From NCBI GenBank assembly GCA_946554445.1, contig CAMNSD010000037.1, positions 1-42,024 of the forward strand: a stretch of 42,024 nt of DNA. The letters run 5' to 3'. The DNA comes from an uncultured Lachnospiraceae bacterium. GTDB lineage: Bacteria; Bacillota; Clostridia; Lachnospirales; Lachnospiraceae. Position 1 is the stretch's first letter; the number at the start of each line of letters is the position of its first letter. Shown here in pieces: positions 17,013 to 25,081 of this stretch. Below the pieces are notes generated by a model. The model made no database searches. It saw only the letters and a program-made list of their open reading frames with translations, and was not told the DNA's origin. The position numbers and the translations under genes were made by a program.

Positions 17013-18977
17013 TCATACGCCCTTTTCAATCAGCGTACCGTCTCTGTAAGCCTGCAGAAGTTCCTCCAGTTGATGGATACTCTCCCGCAGTTCCATGCCG
17101 ATCTCCGTGTCCGCAATCTTCTGTCTGGAAGACATGGTCTCTAAAATGATCGAATCCGAAAAAATATCCGACTCCCGTAAAATTGCCGCTTCCGTGGACT
17201 CAAAAGGCTCATGGGCCACCAACCGCATGCCATAAGAATTGACCACCAGTGTGTATCCAGCGATACCGGTCTTATCCTGATAAGCCTTAGAAAAACCGCC
17301 GTCAATGATCAGCAATTTACCGCCGCATTTGATGGGCGTCTCCCCCTTCTTCAATTCCACCGGCACATGTCCGTTCACGATATGGGAATGAGACTCGTCC
17401 AACCCAAATTCCCGCAGGATATTATTGATAACTTCTTCCTTATCAAGTAGTCTGTAATAGCTGTTTTTGGTCTCCTTATGCATTTCTTTATCCAATAAGA
17501 AATAACGCTCAAAGGTAGCCATCTTGTCCTTGCCAAAGACTGGCGAATTGGGACCTGCCCAGATGTACCAGATGATATCCTGTCCTTTTAACTTTTCCTG
17601 CAGATTATTATGGGCATAATACCCTTTTCTCGCATAATGCTCCAGCACATCATAAAGTTCCTTGCCACTGTACTCTTTCCCATAAACATTTACTTTATTA
17701 AAATTGCCTTCCTCATCCATGGGTACGCAGCCATGATAGAGCAGATTAGAATTATAAATCTTATAAAGTCCGCCTTTGGAAAAAAGAAACCTCACGTGTT
17801 TTTGCAATTTCTCGCACTTCACAAATCCCTGCCGCAGACGTTCCATCACCTGTTCTTCCTCCGGCGTCAGTTCGTATGGGCGGTTCGGGTTGATGGTCGG
17901 GAAATCCACATCCTTCATGGGATAAGATATCCCATCAATGACCAATGCTTTGTTTTTATAGTCGATATGCTCCAAAAGCAGTCTGTCCTGCATGGCGAAC
18001 TCCGGCCGCCGCATGATCAGCTGTCCTTCCAGCTTAAATTGCAAAATGGCTATCGCCTTGTGCATCTTCATATCCAGGCTCAAATCTTTGGTGTCATAAT
18101 CCGTATTATATTTGATGGCAAACGCCTCGCAGTCCGTATCCTTATAGATATCCAATGCAAAAGTGGCAAGCGGGATCAGATTGATACCATAGCCCTCTTC
18201 CAGGGTATCCAGATTGCCGTACCGGGCTGCCATCCGGATTACATTGGCAATGCAGGCCAAATGGCCGCTGGCCGCTCCCATCCAGACAATGTCATGATTG
18301 CCCCACTGCACATCCACTGAATGATACTGGCAGAGCGTATCCAGGATGATATGAGGACCTGGCCCTCTGTCAAAGATATCCCCCACGATATGCAAATGAT
18401 CAATGACCAACCGCTGAATCAGGTTGCTCAGGGCTACAATAAACTCCGGCGCCCTGCCGATGCGGATGATGGTGTGGATGATCTCATTATAATAAGCCTC
18501 TTTGTCCTGAATCTCCGCCTTCTCCGTAATCAATTCCTCTATGATATAAGAAAAGTCTTTCGGAAGCGCCTTTCTCACCTTAGATCTGGTGTACTTGGAA
18601 GAAACCCGTTTGGTAATCTGCACCAGTCTGTGGAGCGTTATCTTATACCAGTCTTCTATAGAATTCTCGTCCTCTTCCTGCATCACGATATCCAACTTTT
18701 CTTCTGGATAATAGATCAAGGTCGCCAGACTCTTCTTATCTTTAATGCTCAGGGTATTGCCAAATTCCTCGTCAATCTTACGCCGCACAGAGCCGGAACC
18801 GTTTTTTAAGACATGGTTGAACTGCTCATATTCCCCGTGGATATCCGTCATAAAATGCTCCGTGCCTTTGGGCAGGTTCAAGATAGCCTGCAGATTGATG
18901 ATCTCCGTTGACGCTGCCGCAATCGTCGGATACTGTTTTGCTAAACTTTTCAGGTATTTTAATTCTAATTCGTCCAT
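17013..18977 (-). CDS. fbp: Fructose-1,6-bisphosphatase, class III
   Basis: Gluconeogenic enzyme hydrolysing fructose 1,6-bisphosphate, of the Mn-dependent class III found in Firmicutes. It is unrelated to the class I and II enzymes and belongs to the metallophosphoesterases. Motifs in order: TDIHGEYEQF (about residue 44), GDIFDRGPGP (about 200), WGNHDIVWMGAASG (about 222) and, near the C-terminus, NGHVPVELKKGETPIKCGGK. The 654-residue length is exactly as expected. It is followed at 17013 by a shared terminator and preceded by dapB on the same strand (66 bp). The gap holds a weak hairpin AAACTCT/AGAGTTT overlapping the dapB stop. Confidence 0.96.
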   Translation of the reverse strand: MDELELKYLKSLAKQYPTIAAASTEIINLQAILNLPKGTEHFMTDIHGEYEQFNHVLKNGSGSVRRKIDEEFGNTLSIKDKKSLATLIYYPEEKLDIVMQEEDENSIEDWYKITLHRLVQITKRVSSKYTRSKVRKALPKDFSYIIEELITEKAEIQDKEAYYNEIIHTIIRIGRAPEFIVALSNLIQRLVIDHLHIVGDIFDRGPGPHIILDTLCQYHSVDVQWGNHDIVWMGAASGHLACIANVIRMAARYGNLDTLEEGYGINLIPLATFALDIYKDTDCEAFAIKYNTDYDTKDLSLDMKMHKAIAILQFKLEGQLIMRRPEFAMQDRLLLEHIDYKNKALVIDGISYPMKDVDFPTINPNRPYELTPEEEQVMERLRQGFVKCEKLQKHVRFLFSKGGLYKIYNSNLLYHGCVPMDEEGNFNKVNVYGKEYSGKELYDVLEHYARKGYYAHNNLQEKLKGQDIIWYIWAGPNSPVFGKDKMATFERYFLLDKEMHKETKNSYYRLLDKEEVINNILREFGLDESHSHIVNGHVPVELKKGETPIKCGGKLLIIDGGFSKAYQDKTGIAGYTLVVNSYGMRLVAHEPFESTEAAILRESDIFSDSIILETMSSRQKIADTEIGMELRESIHQLEELLQAYRDGTLIEKGV

Positions 18978-19043
18978 CTGTTCCCCCGTGTTATTCCTAT
19001 CATATATGTCGCTTTTTGTAAAACTCTGCTGTAATGGTAGAGT

Positions 19044-19799
19044 TTATTCAATTACGTCCGCCATATCATACATGCCAGCCGGACGCCCTTTTAAGAACTT
19101 CGCCGCCTGAATGGCACCTTTGCCGAACACAGCCTTAGAATATGCCCTGTGGGAAAAAGTCACCACTTCATCGGCTCCGGCAAAGATCACATCATGGTCT
19201 CCCACGATGGTGCCGCCCCTGACAGCGCTGATGCCAATTTCCTTCTCTTTCCTCTTCTCCCTGACCTGGCTTCTGTCATAAACATACTCATAGCCATGAT
19301 CCATCTGCTCATTGATGGAGTCTGCCAATGCCAGGGCCGTGCCGCTGGGCGCATCCACTTTCTGATTGTGATGTTTCTCCACAATCTCTATATCAAATCC
19401 CGCCGGCGCCAGGATTGCCGCTGCCTCCTTCAACAGCTTCAACAACATGTTGATGCCGAGGGACATATTCGCTGACTTAAGGACCGCTACCTTTTGCGAA
19501 GCCTCCTTCACTTTCGCAAGCTGCTCCTCGGAAAGTCCTGTGGTACAAAGTACGCAGGGAACCTGCTTCTCCACACAGTAGTCAAGCAGCCCGTCCACTG
19601 CCGCCGCCACGGAAAAGTCAATGACGGCATCCGCCTCCACCGTACACTCTGCGATATTCGCAAACACCGGATAAGGATTCTTCCCCTCATCCCTGGCGTC
19701 CACGCCCGCCACGATCTCTATCTCATCATCCGCCGCAATCAGTCCGGAAATTGTCTGTCCCATCTTGCCATTGCAACCATGCATAATCACTTTTACCAT
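19044..19799 (-). CDS. dapB: 4-hydroxy-tetrahydrodipicolinate reductase
   Basis: Second dedicated step of the diaminopimelate/lysine pathway, NAD(P)H-dependent. The N-terminal Rossmann motif is HGCNGKMGQTI. The catalytic and substrate segment EKHHNQKVDAPSGTALALA lies near residues 134-152, with the family's KSANMSLG strand near 110. 251 residues is standard for the shorter Firmicute form. It lies downstream of dapA on the same strand, but 569 bp away, separated by a dapA terminator and a MITE-like insertion. It may thus no longer be under the dapA lysine riboswitch. Confidence 0.95.
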   Translation of the reverse strand: MVKVIMHGCNGKMGQTISGLIAADDEIEIVAGVDARDEGKNPYPVFANIAECTVEADAVIDFSVAAAVDGLLDYCVEKQVPCVLCTTGLSEEQLAKVKEASQKVAVLKSANMSLGINMLLKLLKEAAAILAPAGFDIEIVEKHHNQKVDAPSGTALALADSINEQMDHGYEYVYDRSQVREKRKEKEIGISAVRGGTIVGDHDVIFAGADEVVTFSHRAYSKAVFGKGAIQAAKFLKGRPAGMYDMADVIE

Positions 19800-19859
19800 A
19801 ATCTAAATCTACCTCTTTCCCGCGCCGCCGGCGCCTTTTTATGTTACTTTATGTTATAG

Positions 19860-20163
19860 GATTCGGTGTCAAAAGGTGCTTTCATAAAATTTAACTGGCA
19901 GATTGCACAAAATGTTCACGAAGTTATCCTGCGCAGGAATATGTGATTTTCTTAATATTCCGTGCAATCGCCAGAAATTTCGGGACATGGATGTCCCGAA
20001 AAGCCCGTTATGAGCCCGGATGGCGAATAGAGGGCGGTTTCGTTCGCTGACACAGCTTCGCCGGAATATTTTAGAAAATCCATATGACGAAGCCTGATGC
20101 AAGTGAACATTTTGTGCAATCTGCCATCCCGATTTATTATTTGCACCTTTTGACACCCGAATC
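19860..20163. mobile_element. MITE-like element, 304 bp, inverted repeats and 8-bp target duplication
   Basis: The two ends are inverted copies: GATTCGGTGTCAAAAGGTGC on the left (19860-19879) and its complement with one extra C on the right (20143-20163). A second pair, 24 bp and identical (19896-19919 and 20103-20126, starting TGGCAGATTGCAC), lies inside, and weaker inverted similarity continues further in. The centre holds a perfect CGGGACAT/ATGTCCCG hairpin. The element is flanked by an exact 8-bp direct repeat, TGTTATAG (19852-19859 and 20164-20171), the footprint of transposition. It has no transposase; a 95-codon minus-strand frame inside it is judged non-coding. Eight-bp duplications occur in families such as IS256, IS66 and ISL3. 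I cannot say which supplied the transposase. Confidence 0.85.
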
Positions 20164-20222
20164 TGTTATAGAAAACCTTTTCGCTTATCCGAGTCCGCGA
20201 AGCAAATTATCTTTTTTCACAA

Positions 20223-20256
20223 AAACGTCTGCTAAATATCCCTTTAGCAGACGTTT
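20223..20256 (-). terminator. Intrinsic terminator downstream of dapA
   Basis: AACGTCTGCTAAA pairs with TTTAGCAGACGTT around a 6-nt loop, followed on the minus strand by TTTTTGTG. It lies about 110 bp past the dapA stop and just before the MITE in the direction of transcription. Confidence 0.8.
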
Positions 20257-20304
20257 CGGGGTTCCTGCCTATCATAATCTTTATAGATATACTCTTGAAA
20301 ACTC

Positions 20305-20352
20305 GCAAATCCGCGCATACGCGCTCTCCGTCCGATTCCATCGGACATTTGC
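20305..20352 (-). other. Structured intergenic element, possible three-way junction
   Basis: Immediately after the dapA stop. The outer pairing GCAAAT/ATTTGC (20305-20310 with 20347-20352) encloses two small hairpins, CGCG-CATA-CGCG (20312-20323) and GTCCGA-TTCCA-TCGGAC (20330-20346). The whole could fold as a 48-nt three-way junction in RNA or as cruciform DNA. It could be an intergenic repeat or part of the dapA 3' UTR. No second copy was seen in the window. Confidence 0.5.
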
Positions 20353-20368
20353 TTGTTTTTCTTTGCGG

Positions 20369-21253
20369 CTATAAGATTCCATACTCCTGCATAGACTTTT
20401 TAAGTCTCTCCAGATTCTGCGGTTCCATCTCAGACAACGGCATCCTCGCGGGACCTACTTCCTTGCCCATCAGATTGAGGGCTGCCTTGACCGGAATCGG
20501 GTTCACTTCGCAGAAGAGGGCATCGCACAGATCAATGGCACGAAGCTGTTCTCTCATACTGCCCTCCACATCCCCGTCAAAGAACTTCTGACAGATATCA
20601 TGTGTCTGTCTGGGCGCCACGTTAGACAATACGGAGATTACGCCCTTACCGCCAAGGGAGAGGATTGGCACAATCTGATCGTCATTGCCGGAATACAACT
20701 CCACCTTACCGTCCGCCAAAGACTGTAATTTCGCGATCTGGGAAATATTGCCGCTGGCTTCCTTGATCCCCACGATATTCTCCACTTCTGTACACAATCT
20801 CACTGCCGTCTGCGGCTGAATATTGCATCCTGTCCTGCTGGGCACATTGTACAGGATGATCGGCAGCTTCACAGAATCCGCCACTGTCTTATAATGTGCA
20901 AACAGACCATTCTGCGTAGCCTTATTATAATAGGGCGTCACCAGCAGCAATGCATCCGCACCGTATTTTTCCGCCTCCTGAGACAGATAGACAGCCGTCT
21001 CCGTACAATTAGAACCAGTTCCAGCCACCACAGGCACTCTGCCCTTTACCGTCTCCACACAGAACCGTATCATATCCAAATGTTCCTCATGCGTCAATGT
21101 GGAAGATTCTCCCGTGGTGCCACAGACGATGATCGCATCCGTGCCGCCTGCAATCTGAAACTCCACAAGTTCTGCGAACTTCTCATAATTAATACTGCCG
21201 TCCTCGTGAAACGGTGTGACGATCGCTACACCTGCCCCTTTAAAAATTGCCAT
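20369..21253 (-). CDS. dapA: 4-hydroxy-tetrahydrodipicolinate synthase
   Basis: First committed step of lysine and diaminopimelate synthesis: pyruvate condenses with aspartate semialdehyde through a Schiff base. 294 residues. Visible landmarks: GTTGESSTLTHEEH (about residues 45-58), TGSNCTETAVYLSQ, VTPYYNKATQNG (Tyr of the catalytic triad), YNVPSRTGCNI, and GIKEASGNI holding the Schiff-base lysine near residue 163. It is preceded by a lysine riboswitch and attenuator, so feedback by lysine is at the transcript level. GGGAGGAAAATAT leads into the ATG. Confidence 0.97.
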   Translation of the reverse strand: MAIFKGAGVAIVTPFHEDGSINYEKFAELVEFQIAGGTDAIIVCGTTGESSTLTHEEHLDMIRFCVETVKGRVPVVAGTGSNCTETAVYLSQEAEKYGADALLLVTPYYNKATQNGLFAHYKTVADSVKLPIILYNVPSRTGCNIQPQTAVRLCTEVENIVGIKEASGNISQIAKLQSLADGKVELYSGNDDQIVPILSLGGKGVISVLSNVAPRQTHDICQKFFDGDVEGSMREQLRAIDLCDALFCEVNPIPVKAALNLMGKEVGPARMPLSEMEPQNLERLKKSMQEYGIL

Positions 21254-21298
21254 ATATTTTCCTCCCGCTATAATGTAATTCTCCGGTGCGCTTGTTTC

Positions 21299-21331
21299 TT
21301 AAAAAAAGACTGACCTCATAGGGCCAGTCTT
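21299..21331 (-). terminator. Attenuator (terminator) of the dapA leader
   Basis: Stem of about 10 bp (AAGACTGGCC with a matching AGGTCAGTCTT arm, 21306-21331) followed by a run of seven T on the minus strand. It lies between the lysine riboswitch and dapA and is the expected expression platform: lysine binding should favour this hairpin. Confidence 0.8.
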
Positions 21332-21354
21332 CCTAGTTTGCCATTTCTGGTCAA

Positions 21355-21514
21355 GATAGCGCCCCATCGAAAGATGACAGTCATACAGTTCTTAACTGTA
21401 TGCCCAAGGCAGAGACGAACAGGCGGCTCCCCTTTCGGCGTCTTTTCCTTTCCTGACGCTTCCCCTGCTCCTGCCGCATCTGCATCCCTACTGATAAAAA
21501 ACGCAACCTCTATC
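21355..21514 (-). promoter_or_regulatory. Lysine riboswitch (L-box) upstream of dapA
   Basis: About 160 nt on the minus strand. The closing stem P1 pairs GATAG...GCG (21502-21514) with CGCTATC (21355-21361). Conserved L-box pieces appear in order: GATAGAGGTTGCG, CAGTAGGG, GGAAAGG, ACGCCGAAAGGGGAGCC, GCCTTGGGCATACAG and ATGACTGTCA. These match the Bacillus lysC leader pattern (GAUAGAGGUGCG ... GGGGAGCGUCGCCGAAG ... GGCUGUCA). It senses lysine and, with the attenuator that follows, should switch off dapA when lysine is plentiful. Confidence 0.9.
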
Positions 21515-21535
21515 AACCTCTATAATGTTGAACTT

Positions 21536-21564
21536 ATCATAGCACTCAGCCAGACTTCTGTCAA
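21536..21564 (-). promoter_or_regulatory. Sigma-A promoter of dapA
   Basis: Perfect TTGACA (21559-21564), 17-nt spacer, TATGAT (21536-21541) on the minus strand. It starts transcription about 15 nt before the riboswitch and only 35 bp after the stop of the upstream sulfatase-like gene. Confidence 0.85.
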
Positions 21565-21598
21565 CAGACTTCTCCTCTATGTTTACGACAACTTTTCC

Positions 21599-23323
21599 CT
21601 AGAAAAAGCCATCCGTCTCCGGAATCACGACATCCGGTCCGGCATCATATTTCTCAAACAAAGCGTTGATATCTCCCGTGTATGTGAAACCGCAATAAGC
21701 GTTGGAGACACTCATTCCCTCCCCGGAATACTTGGGCACATCTGGCAGTCCATCAATATGCATGCGCACCCATACCGTCCGTTCACGAGGAACATCGGCT
21801 GGAATATCGCTTACTGACTGTCCATAGAGCGTATCATCTATCCCCGCCGCCTGCGCAATGGTCGCCTGAAACTCTCCCAGACTGATTGGCGCAGAATTCA
21901 CAACCATTTCATCATGTGCCTCGTGCGCATTCTTGATAAAAAATACCACCTGGGAATCCCTGGGGCCGCCGTGATCGGCTGTTACGATAATCGTTGCGTT
22001 GTCATAAACGCCCAGCGCTTTCAATTGATTGAAATACTCTTCCAAAATGGTCATACAGCCCCTGGCCGTCTCCTCCATCGTGGACTCTTCCTTATATTGC
22101 CCATCCGCTCCCGTATCATAAACATGTATTCCCGAAAGATGCTGGAAAATATAATAATTCGACTGGTCATCCGTCTCCAGCCCTTCTTCCAGTAAATGCC
22201 CATAATAGCGATGGTTCTCATGACTTACGCCATTACTCTTTGGCACAATAACGTTCGTATATTCGCTCATCTCCGTATATAAATACGGTTTCAGCATATA
22301 TGGGAACATCCGGTAAGCCGACATTTTGGTCATCGTCTTGGCCAGAAGTCCATAATTTACCGTAAAATCCTGTGCTGCATTCGTGACATTGGAAAAAAGT
22401 CCCTGCAACATTCCAACACTGTTCGTTCCGCAGATGATGTCCTTATCCGGCGTATAGATATTGGTCACATAATTCTTCTCATGCAGCGCCTGGTAAAAGT
22501 TCTTCGCCTTATCCTGCTGCCATATCGCCGCACACCATTCATTGACAGAGACGGTGGGAGCCGGTCTGGAACCGGACAGGATATGAGGCAGGGACGGATA
22601 GGTCCCGAAATAAACGCAGTCCGTATTGTCGTAATACGTAAAATCATGCATACAGTCAAGCAGATCCGGATATTGTGCCTGTGCCGGCTCAACATACTGA
22701 TTGCTGAAATAATCCAGTACAAAAACGATGATATTCTGGTCCGAAGAGACTTTGAACTGGTTCTCGCCTGATAAATACCATTCTCCCTCTTCATAATGAT
22801 AGGCAATATCCTCCGCCGACAACATCAGGGACACCCATGCCACCGCCTGAATCCCTATCAAAAAGGCCGCACCGAAATAAACCAGACTGCGCCAGATTTT
22901 TTCTTTCCAAAAAGACAGCGCCGCAACTGCAAGCGGTATGACAAGCCATATCAGGAGATTGACTGCCGCCTGTTGTTGATCGATCTGATATCCTTCCGGA
23001 TTCATACCAAGCAAATCCAGCCCCTCATTTATGAACATGATCTGCACATAACCCGCAACCGCCAAACCAAAAATAATAGACAATACTATTTTTTCCACTT
23101 TTAGGGGAAGGAAAGAAACCACCACACCAATCAGTACAGAACTTACTATAGCAATGCCAGACATTATCCAAACAAATTCACCGTAGACAAATTTAAATTC
23201 CGACACATTCACAAAATAAATTTCCGCCGGGCCAAAAATGAGAAGCATAAAAGCAAACAGAAAAGCTACCAGCCCGCTTTCCAAAAAAGCCCTACCTTTT
23301 GTTGCAACAACTTCTCTGTTCAT
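21599..23323 (-). CDS. Membrane-anchored sulfatase/alkaline-phosphatase-superfamily protein
   Basis: 574 residues. Five hydrophobic segments (about 14-36, 48-74, 78-98, 120-139, 147-170) anchor an outward-facing sulfatase-fold domain (about 195-515). Metal-ligand candidates are D204 in VFVLDYFSN and D450-H451 in TADHGG. T241 in GTYPSLPHILSG sits where lipoteichoic-acid synthases and phosphoethanolamine transferases have the catalytic threonine. It likely transfers or hydrolyses a phosphorylated alcohol group on cell-envelope polymers; the substrate is unknown. It follows the cobalamin adenosyltransferase gene by 33 bp, probably on the same transcript. Confidence 0.8.
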   Translation of the reverse strand: MNREVVATKGRAFLESGLVAFLFAFMLLIFGPAEIYFVNVSEFKFVYGEFVWIMSGIAIVSSVLIGVVVSFLPLKVEKIVLSIIFGLAVAGYVQIMFINEGLDLLGMNPEGYQIDQQQAAVNLLIWLVIPLAVAALSFWKEKIWRSLVYFGAAFLIGIQAVAWVSLMLSAEDIAYHYEEGEWYLSGENQFKVSSDQNIIVFVLDYFSNQYVEPAQAQYPDLLDCMHDFTYYDNTDCVYFGTYPSLPHILSGSRPAPTVSVNEWCAAIWQQDKAKNFYQALHEKNYVTNIYTPDKDIICGTNSVGMLQGLFSNVTNAAQDFTVNYGLLAKTMTKMSAYRMFPYMLKPYLYTEMSEYTNVIVPKSNGVSHENHRYYGHLLEEGLETDDQSNYYIFQHLSGIHVYDTGADGQYKEESTMEETARGCMTILEEYFNQLKALGVYDNATIIVTADHGGPRDSQVVFFIKNAHEAHDEMVVNSAPISLGEFQATIAQAAGIDDTLYGQSVSDIPADVPRERTVWVRMHIDGLPDVPKYSGEGMSVSNAYCGFTYTGDINALFEKYDAGPDVVIPETDGFF

Positions 23324-23356
23324 ACGTTCCCCCGTATATCACGATCATTTGTATTT

Positions 23357-23857
23357 TTACTCCCATATCTTATAATGCATAGTCTCCACCCTGGTCACAT
23401 GATCCGCCAGTGTGCACACCTCATCATTGATGGTAATTCCAGTCATGATAATCTCCATCTCCTCCGGTTTGCCCGCAAGGAGATTCTTAAGTTCCGCCAC
23501 CGTGATGATCTCGTTGTCAATCAGGCCAAGCACCTCATCTAAGATCAACAGGGAACACTCCCCCGTGTGAAATATCTTCCTGGCAAAATTAAGGCCGTTA
23601 CGGATGTTCTGCTTTTCTTCCGTCTTATGTTCTTCCGATAACTGCGAAAAATCTTCCGCTGATTTCTCAAACCGGAATATCTTGATTTCTGGCTCTAAAC
23701 GCTTTACAAACTCCGATTCTGCCAGCCCTCTTCCTTTTAAAAACTGAATGATAACGACATATTCTCCCTCACATGCTGCCTGAACTGCCCTGCCCAATGC
23801 CGCCGGGGATTTCCCATGACCTTCCCCGCTATAGATCTGAATCATGCCCTTTTCCAT
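23357..23857 (-). CDS. cobO: Cob(I)yrinic acid a,c-diamide adenosyltransferase (CobO/BtuR type)
   Basis: 166 residues. It attaches the adenosyl group of ATP to the cobalt of corrinoids. The P-loop is YSGEGHGKSPAALGRAVQA (family GDGKGKTTAA), with SP replacing the usual TT. It also carries FLKGR and LLILDEVLGLID, the latter being the CobO signature around the Walker B-like strand. The end VTRVETMHYKIWE corresponds to the family's VTEM..VKHPF region but is diverged. No other cobalamin genes or cobalamin riboswitch are nearby, so a salvage role is likely. Confidence 0.85.
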   Translation of the reverse strand: MEKGMIQIYSGEGHGKSPAALGRAVQAACEGEYVVIIQFLKGRGLAESEFVKRLEPEIKIFRFEKSAEDFSQLSEEHKTEEKQNIRNGLNFARKIFHTGECSLLILDEVLGLIDNEIITVAELKNLLAGKPEEMEIIMTGITINDEVCTLADHVTRVETMHYKIWE

Positions 23858-23902
23858 ACAGATACCTCATATCCGTTTCCTTACAAAAACCTACGTTTGC
23901 AT

Positions 23903-23931
23903 ATCATAGCACAACTGTTCCCTTTATGCAA
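23903..23931 (-). promoter_or_regulatory. Sigma-A promoter of the adenosyltransferase gene
   Basis: TTGCAT (23926-23931), 17-nt spacer, TATGAT (23903-23908) on the minus strand, about 45 nt upstream of the start codon. Confidence 0.75.
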
Positions 23932-24002
23932 CTCATTATTTTAGAATGCGGAGTCTGCGCAGCCATGAAATCCCTATCGTGGACCGTACTTCCTAGACAC
24001 GC

Positions 24003-24635
24003 TCATTCGTCTTCTACCATCTCCAGTTTACTGACCGAGACTTCATAAGCAATCCGTCTTTCCAGCTGCTCCTCCGATAATTTTTTCATATATTCACGGC
24101 TCTGGATCCTGCCCCAGATAGCGCAACGGCTTCCCACCTCAAAGTTACTGGCAAACCTGGCGTTACGTCCCCAGCAGATACAGGGTATGTAATCTGACTT
24201 GCCATAGGGCCTGTTGACTGCCAAGAGCAGATCTGCGATTTCCCTGCCAAGGGGTGTCTTTCTGTAGATCGGTTCCTTACAGATATAACCGTCTAAGAAA
24301 ATCTGATTGGTCTTTGCACCCTCACCGATATCTTCCACAAATTCAATCTCTCTTGCAAAAACAGACAATACCAGCCTGTTTTTCCTCTCTTCGTGCCTGT
24401 TATAGGAGCGGAACTGTCCCGTGATACAGATTTTCATGCCCTTGTAATCCTCATTGACATCGATGAGACGCTCAGACACCATCACCGGAATGATATCAGT
24501 TGACTCGCTGAGTCGATCAACGCTGATATCCACCATATAGAATCCCTCTCCAAAAATCTCGTGGCTGAAGGAAAAATCGCTCACAATCTCCCCCATAATC
24601 GCCACCTGGTTGTTTTCAATTACCTTATCTGTCAT
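24003..24635 (-). CDS. Single-stranded DNA-binding protein with two OB folds
   Basis: 210 residues made of two SSB-like OB folds in tandem. The first (about 1-98) includes NNQVAIMGEIVSDFSFSHE and GMKICITGQFRSYN. The second (about 105-205) includes NQIFLDGYICKEPIYRKTPL, GREIADLLLAVNRPYGKSDY, CICWGRNARFA and GSRCAIWGRIQSREY. The second fold follows the bacterial SSB pattern closely; the first is diverged. Normal SSB has one fold and an acidic C-terminal tip, which here is only VEDE. It is probably an accessory SSB or primosomal PriB-like protein. The ATG at 24635 has GGGAG 7 nt upstream. Confidence 0.8.
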   Translation of the reverse strand: MTDKVIENNQVAIMGEIVSDFSFSHEIFGEGFYMVDISVDRLSESTDIIPVMVSERLIDVNEDYKGMKICITGQFRSYNRHEERKNRLVLSVFAREIEFVEDIGEGAKTNQIFLDGYICKEPIYRKTPLGREIADLLLAVNRPYGKSDYIPCICWGRNARFASNFEVGSRCAIWGRIQSREYMKKLSEEQLERRIAYEVSVSKLEMVEDE

Positions 24636-24782
24636 GTTTTTTCTCCCTTCTACACTGCACAATCGCAGGAATCCCTTTTAGTATTGTATTATCAATATAT
24701 AGGATGAAAGGAGAAAATAGAACTGTTAATGGTCGCGTGACAGGCTGATTTATGTTTAATTTTACCACATATTCCCAGACTA

Positions 24783-24811
24783 TTGCAAGAAAAGGGAACA
24801 AGTGATATAAT
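24783..24811 (+). promoter_or_regulatory. Sigma-A promoter of typA
   Basis: TTGCAA (24783-24788), 17-nt spacer, perfect TATAAT (24806-24811). It lies about 270 bp before the typA start, so the transcript would carry a leader of about 260 nt. Confidence 0.8.
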
Positions 24812-24862
24812 GTCCGAGTTTGAGGACAATGTAATATTCAAAGACGTTAGTCAAAAAGTCCA

Positions 24863-24997
24863 CCTGAACAGATATAAAATCATCCGTCAGCACACTTTCG
24901 TTCCTTTCACAGCGCAGCAGACACTAAGCTCGTGAAAGACCTCGCTAAGTGCCGGCGCTGTTCTAGGGCTTCCTTAATGATTTTATATCTGCTCAGG
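24863..24997 (+). other. Long nested hairpin in the typA leader
   Basis: The outer arms (24863-24883 and 24977-24997) are inverted copies over 21 bp with one mismatch (core CAGATATAAAATCAT/ATGATTTTATATCTG). Inside, ACAGCGC (24909-24915) pairs with GCGCTGT (24955-24961), and inside that CACTAAGC (24922-24929) pairs with GCTAAGTG (24944-24951) with one mismatch. The nested architecture lies wholly between the typA promoter and its start. It could be a cis-acting RNA or an inserted palindromic repeat. I see no flanking target duplication. Confidence 0.65.
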
Positions 24998-25033
24998 CTA
25001 GTTTATTGGCCAGCGTATGAAGAATATTTAGAA

Positions 25034-25057
25034 GATAATTGCACAGATAATTGCACA
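25034..25057 (+). repeat. Tandem 12-bp repeat before typA
   Basis: GATAATTGCACA occurs twice back to back (25034-25045 and 25046-25057), 24 bp before the typA ATG. It could be slippage or a binding site. Confidence 0.7.
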
Positions 25058-25081
25058 AGTTCGGGAAAGGCACGGTAACAG

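Noticed and set aside
19869..20156. A 95-codon minus-strand frame inside the MITE-like element
   Set aside because: It spans both inverted-repeat arms and the central palindrome, has no ribosome site or recognisable domain, and is best explained as non-coding repeat sequence.
21316..21516. A 66-codon frame upstream of dapA
   Set aside because: It coincides with the lysine riboswitch and attenuator; the RNA motifs explain the sequence better than a leader peptide.
23858..24002. A cobalamin riboswitch before the adenosyltransferase gene
   Set aside because: A near-consensus promoter lies only about 45 nt before the start codon, leaving no room for the aptamer.
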